Shown here piece after piece: positions 4,195 to 6,584 of a stretch of 6,584 bases of DNA. This DNA is from Bacillaceae bacterium UBA7792 (GTDB taxonomy: Bacteria; Bacillota; Bacilli; Bacillales; Cytobacillaceae). Each line of letters opens with the position of its first letter. Position 1 is the first letter of the stretch. The position numbers were made by a program, and so were the translations under genes. A model generated the notes under the pieces. That model saw only the letters and a list, made by a program, of their open reading frames with translations, was not told where the DNA came from and did no database searches. The stretch lies in assembly GCA_002480735.1 (NCBI GenBank), contig DLCS01000094.1, positions 1 through 6,584 on the forward strand, read 5' to 3'.

Positions 4195-6336
4195 ATGTAT
4201 TGTCAAAAATGTCAACAAGCAAATGCGCAAGTTCATTTATCCATGAATGTAAACGGAGTAGAGAAACAATTTCATCTTTGCCATAATTGCTACAAGACTG
4301 AAAGAGCGAAGATCGGTACGGCATTTGGCCCAAGCATGACAGGTTTCTCTCACTTCAATCAAATGCCAATGGAAGATTTAATTAAGAAATTTGTCACACC
4401 TGATTTACAGCAAACGCTAGATTCAAATCCTAATACAGCAAAAGGGACTGGAGGATTTATCGACCAATTCGGTAGAAATCTCACCCAGATGGCTAGAACT
4501 GGACTCATCGATCCAGTAATCGGCCGAGAGGAAGAGGTAAATCGCGTAATTGAGATTCTAAATAGACGAAACAAAAATAACCCTGTCTTAATTGGAGAGC
4601 CGGGCGTCGGTAAAACAGCGATTGCGGAGGATTTAGCTGCAAGAATTGCGGAAGGCAAAGTTCCAAATAAACTAAAAAATAAAGAGGTCTTTCTACTAGA
4701 TGTTGCCTCCCTTGTTGCTAACACAGGAATCCGAGGTCAATTTGAGGAAAGAATGAAGCGCATGATTCAAGAGCTGCAACAAAGAAAAAATATCATTCTT
4801 TTTATCGATGAAATCCATCTCCTTGTTGGGGCTGGCTCTGCTGAAGGGTCAATGGATGCAGGAAACATATTGAAACCTGCTCTTGCCCGTGGCGAGCTGC
4901 AGCTAGTTGGCGCTACGACTTTAAAGGAATACCGTAATATTGAAAAGGATGCAGCCCTTGAACGCCGCTTCCAACCAGTTATAGTACAGGAGCCTAGTGT
5001 AGACCAAGCCATTGAAATTTTACAAGGCTTGAAAGAAAAATATGAAAACTTCCATGAAGTCACCTATACAGATGATGCACTTCGGGCATGTGTGACCCTC
5101 TCCCATCGCTATATTCAGGATCGTTTCCTTCCTGATAAAGCGATAGATTTAATGGATGAGGCGGGCTCAAAGCTTAATCTTCATTCAGACTATCCTTCAA
5201 CGGATAAAATCGATGAACGCTTGAAAGAAATTGCTAGAGAAAAGGAAGCTGTGTTAAAGGAAGAGAACTACGAAGCAGCCGCCAAGCTACGTGCAGAAGA
5301 AATGAAGCTTGAAAAGGCATTAAGCTCAACGGATCAGCTCACTCGTCCTACAGTTACCGTTCAGCATATCCAGGAGCTCATCGAGAAGAAAACAGGCATT
5401 CCAGTCGGTAAGCTTCAAGAAGATGAACAGACAAAAATGAAAAACTTATATGAGAGCTTATCAAAAAAAGTCATTGGGCAAGCCGAAGCTGTCGAAAAGG
5501 TGACGAAGGCAATTAGAAGAAGTCGTGCGGGATTAAAGGCGAAGAACCGTCCAATCGGTTCCTTCCTCTTCGTCGGTCCAACTGGTGTTGGTAAAACTGA
5601 GCTTTCAAAAACCCTTGCAGAGGAGCTATTTGGCTCGAAGGATGCGATGATTCGCCTCGATATGAGTGAATATATGGAAAAGCATAGTGTCGCAAAGCTG
5701 ATTGGTTCACCTCCAGGATATGTCGGCCACGAGGAGGCTGGGCAATTAACTGAAAAGGTTCGCAGAAATCCTTACAGCATTATCCTTTTAGACGAAATCG
5801 AAAAAGCTCATCCGGATGTTCAGCATATATTCTTGCAAATTTTGGATGATGGCCGACTCACAGACAGCCAAGGGAGAGTCGTTAGCTTCAAAGATACGGT
5901 CATTATTATGACAAGTAACGCAGGGGTTGGGCATAAAGAAATCAAGGTTGGATTCGGTAATGACCATACAACAAGGGAGCTTAATATTCTTGATTCATTA
6001 GGAAGCTTCTTCAAGCCTGAATTTCTTAATCGATTCGATAGCATCATAGAATTTAAGTCATTGGAGAAGAACCATTTACTAGAAATTGTTGAATTAATGT
6101 TAAGTGAATTAAATGACATGCTGAGAGGACAAGAAATTACACTTAGTGTCTCACAGGAAGTGAAGGAAGCACTTGTCGAAAAAGGCTATAATCCAACCTT
6201 CGGAGCCCGTCCACTACGCAGAGTCATTCAGGAACAGTTAGAGGATAAAATTACAGACATCGTTATTGACGATCCAAGCGCAAAATCCCTAATGGCCGTC
6301 ATGGAAAATAACGAGATCAAAATCAAACATCAATAA
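4195..6336 (+). CDS. clpE: ATP-dependent Clp protease ATP-binding subunit ClpE
   Basis: A 713-residue Hsp100 unfoldase that threads damaged proteins into the ClpP peptidase. The ATG at 4195 follows GGAGGAGG by 8 bases; an in-frame TTG at 4177 overlaps that site and is rejected. Domains in order: an N-terminal zinc finger with Cys3, Cys6, Cys29 and Cys32, the mark of ClpE as opposed to ClpC; AAA+ domain 1 with Walker A GEPGVGKT (134-141) and Walker B FIDEIH (Asp205, Glu206); a coiled UVR segment at about 340-376; AAA+ domain 2 with Walker A GPTGVGKT (461-468), Walker B LLDEIE (Asp533, Glu534), a ClpP-docking VGF (585-587) and sensor-2 GARPLRR (670-676). The length is close to B. subtilis ClpE (about 700). 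All ATPase residues are intact. It is a single-gene unit under CtsR, hence induced by heat and protein damage. Confidence 0.97.
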   Translation: MYCQKCQQANAQVHLSMNVNGVEKQFHLCHNCYKTERAKIGTAFGPSMTGFSHFNQMPMEDLIKKFVTPDLQQTLDSNPNTAKGTGGFIDQFGRNLTQMARTGLIDPVIGREEEVNRVIEILNRRNKNNPVLIGEPGVGKTAIAEDLAARIAEGKVPNKLKNKEVFLLDVASLVANTGIRGQFEERMKRMIQELQQRKNIILFIDEIHLLVGAGSAEGSMDAGNILKPALARGELQLVGATTLKEYRNIEKDAALERRFQPVIVQEPSVDQAIEILQGLKEKYENFHEVTYTDDALRACVTLSHRYIQDRFLPDKAIDLMDEAGSKLNLHSDYPSTDKIDERLKEIAREKEAVLKEENYEAAAKLRAEEMKLEKALSSTDQLTRPTVTVQHIQELIEKKTGIPVGKLQEDEQTKMKNLYESLSKKVIGQAEAVEKVTKAIRRSRAGLKAKNRPIGSFLFVGPTGVGKTELSKTLAEELFGSKDAMIRLDMSEYMEKHSVAKLIGSPPGYVGHEEAGQLTEKVRRNPYSIILLDEIEKAHPDVQHIFLQILDDGRLTDSQGRVVSFKDTVIIMTSNAGVGHKEIKVGFGNDHTTRELNILDSLGSFFKPEFLNRFDSIIEFKSLEKNHLLEIVELMLSELNDMLRGQEITLSVSQEVKEALVEKGYNPTFGARPLRRVIQEQLEDKITDIVIDDPSAKSLMAVMENNEIKIKHQ

Positions 6337-6345
6337 TATTTGCTT

Positions 6346-6372
6346 AAAGAGGACTCATCGTCCTCTTTTCTT
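6346..6372 (+). terminator. Intrinsic terminator of clpE
   Basis: AAAGAGGAC (6346-6354), loop TCATC, GTCCTCTTT (6360-6368), then TCTT. A 9-bp stem with a T-rich tail, 9 bases after the clpE stop. Confidence 0.9.
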
Positions 6373-6426
6373 AATGCAAGACAATTCAATATAATTGACA
6401 GTTACCCAAATCCCTGTCAAAATAAA

Positions 6427-6464
6427 GAAAACACTGCACATTATACTACATGCACAGTGTTTTC
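6427..6464 (-). terminator. Terminator of the minus-strand gene at the right edge
   Basis: GAAAACACTG (6427-6436) and CAGTGTTTTC (6455-6464) form a 10-bp stem with an 18-base loop. On the minus strand it is followed by TTTATTTTG, a suitable T-rich tail, and it lies 17 bases after the stop of the right-edge gene. Confidence 0.75.
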
Positions 6465-6481
6465 GTTGTAATTAGTTTTCT

Positions 6482-6584
6482 TTATTTTGGCTGCTGTGCT
6501 GGGAAATAGTCGTTTGTAGCGTAATCACGCTTCTTCGTGCTATCCTTCTCGTCGTACACAGCCTTCTTTACTTTCTCTATCTCT
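6482..6584 (-). CDS. C-terminal end of an unidentified protein, rest off the right edge
   Basis: The last 33 codons of a minus-strand gene, ending TAA at 6484-6482. The visible peptide is hydrophilic and highly charged: it begins EIEKVKKAVYDEKD, continues TKKRDYATNDYFPA and ends QQPK. The composition and codon use resemble the neighbouring genes, and a terminator follows at the right distance, so it is probably a real gene. It could be a cytoplasmic tail of a membrane protein or the end of a soluble one. I do not recognise the family. In B. subtilis I recall motA and motB near clpE, but this tail does not look like either. Confidence 0.55.
   Translation of the reverse strand, partial: EIEKVKKAVYDEKDSTKKRDYATNDYFPAQQPK

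Noticed and set aside
4127..4333. Open frame of 68 codons on the minus strand across the clpE start
   Set aside because: It runs through the clpE promoter, operators and zinc-finger coding region, has no ribosome binding site, and is a shadow of clpE.

Overview
The window is AT-rich chromosomal DNA of a Bacillaceae-type Firmicute. The evidence is HPr with the Firmicute regulatory Ser46, an EI N-terminal half that reads like Bacillus EI, strong GGAGG-type ribosome binding sites, a CtsR-controlled clpE, and the Bacillus families YkvS (DUF2187) and YkvI. From memory, all of these except the PilZ and CPBP genes lie in the same part of the B. subtilis chromosome (clpE-ykvI ... ykvS ... ptsGHI). 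The window therefore looks like a compacted version of a core locus rather than an accessory island. I see no transposase, integrase, phage gene, CRISPR array, tRNA or rRNA.

Layout from left to right. Positions 1-1192 (minus strand) hold ptsH and the first 308 codons of ptsI, overlapping by one base (TAATG); ptsI runs off the left edge. A 329-base non-coding divergent region (1193-1521) holds a ptsHI promoter candidate overlapping a 16-bp-arm inverted repeat, and a promoter for the next gene flanked by a 10-base direct repeat. On the plus strand follow a single-domain PilZ protein (1522-1902), ykvS (2068-2256) and a CPBP/CAAX-type membrane protease (2349-2966), each separated by hairpins. A shared bidirectional terminator divides the CPBP gene from the convergent gene ykvI (3006-4034, minus). 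ykvI is transcribed divergently from clpE (4195-6336, plus). The clpE promoter is a near-consensus sigma-A promoter overlaid by six CtsR-like heptads. After the clpE terminator, the last 33 codons of an unidentified minus-strand gene enter from the right edge behind their own terminator.

Functionally, three themes sit side by side rather than forming one pathway: sugar-PTS phosphotransfer (EI and HPr), heat and protein-damage response (ClpE under CtsR), and membrane or envelope functions of unknown detail (CPBP protease, YkvI). Two small proteins, PilZ and YkvS, may be regulatory. I do not see a clearly new multi-gene system. The points most worth checking are the dense CtsR operator, the unexplained palindromes at the ptsHI and ykvS upstream regions, and the PilZ protein with a non-canonical arginine motif.
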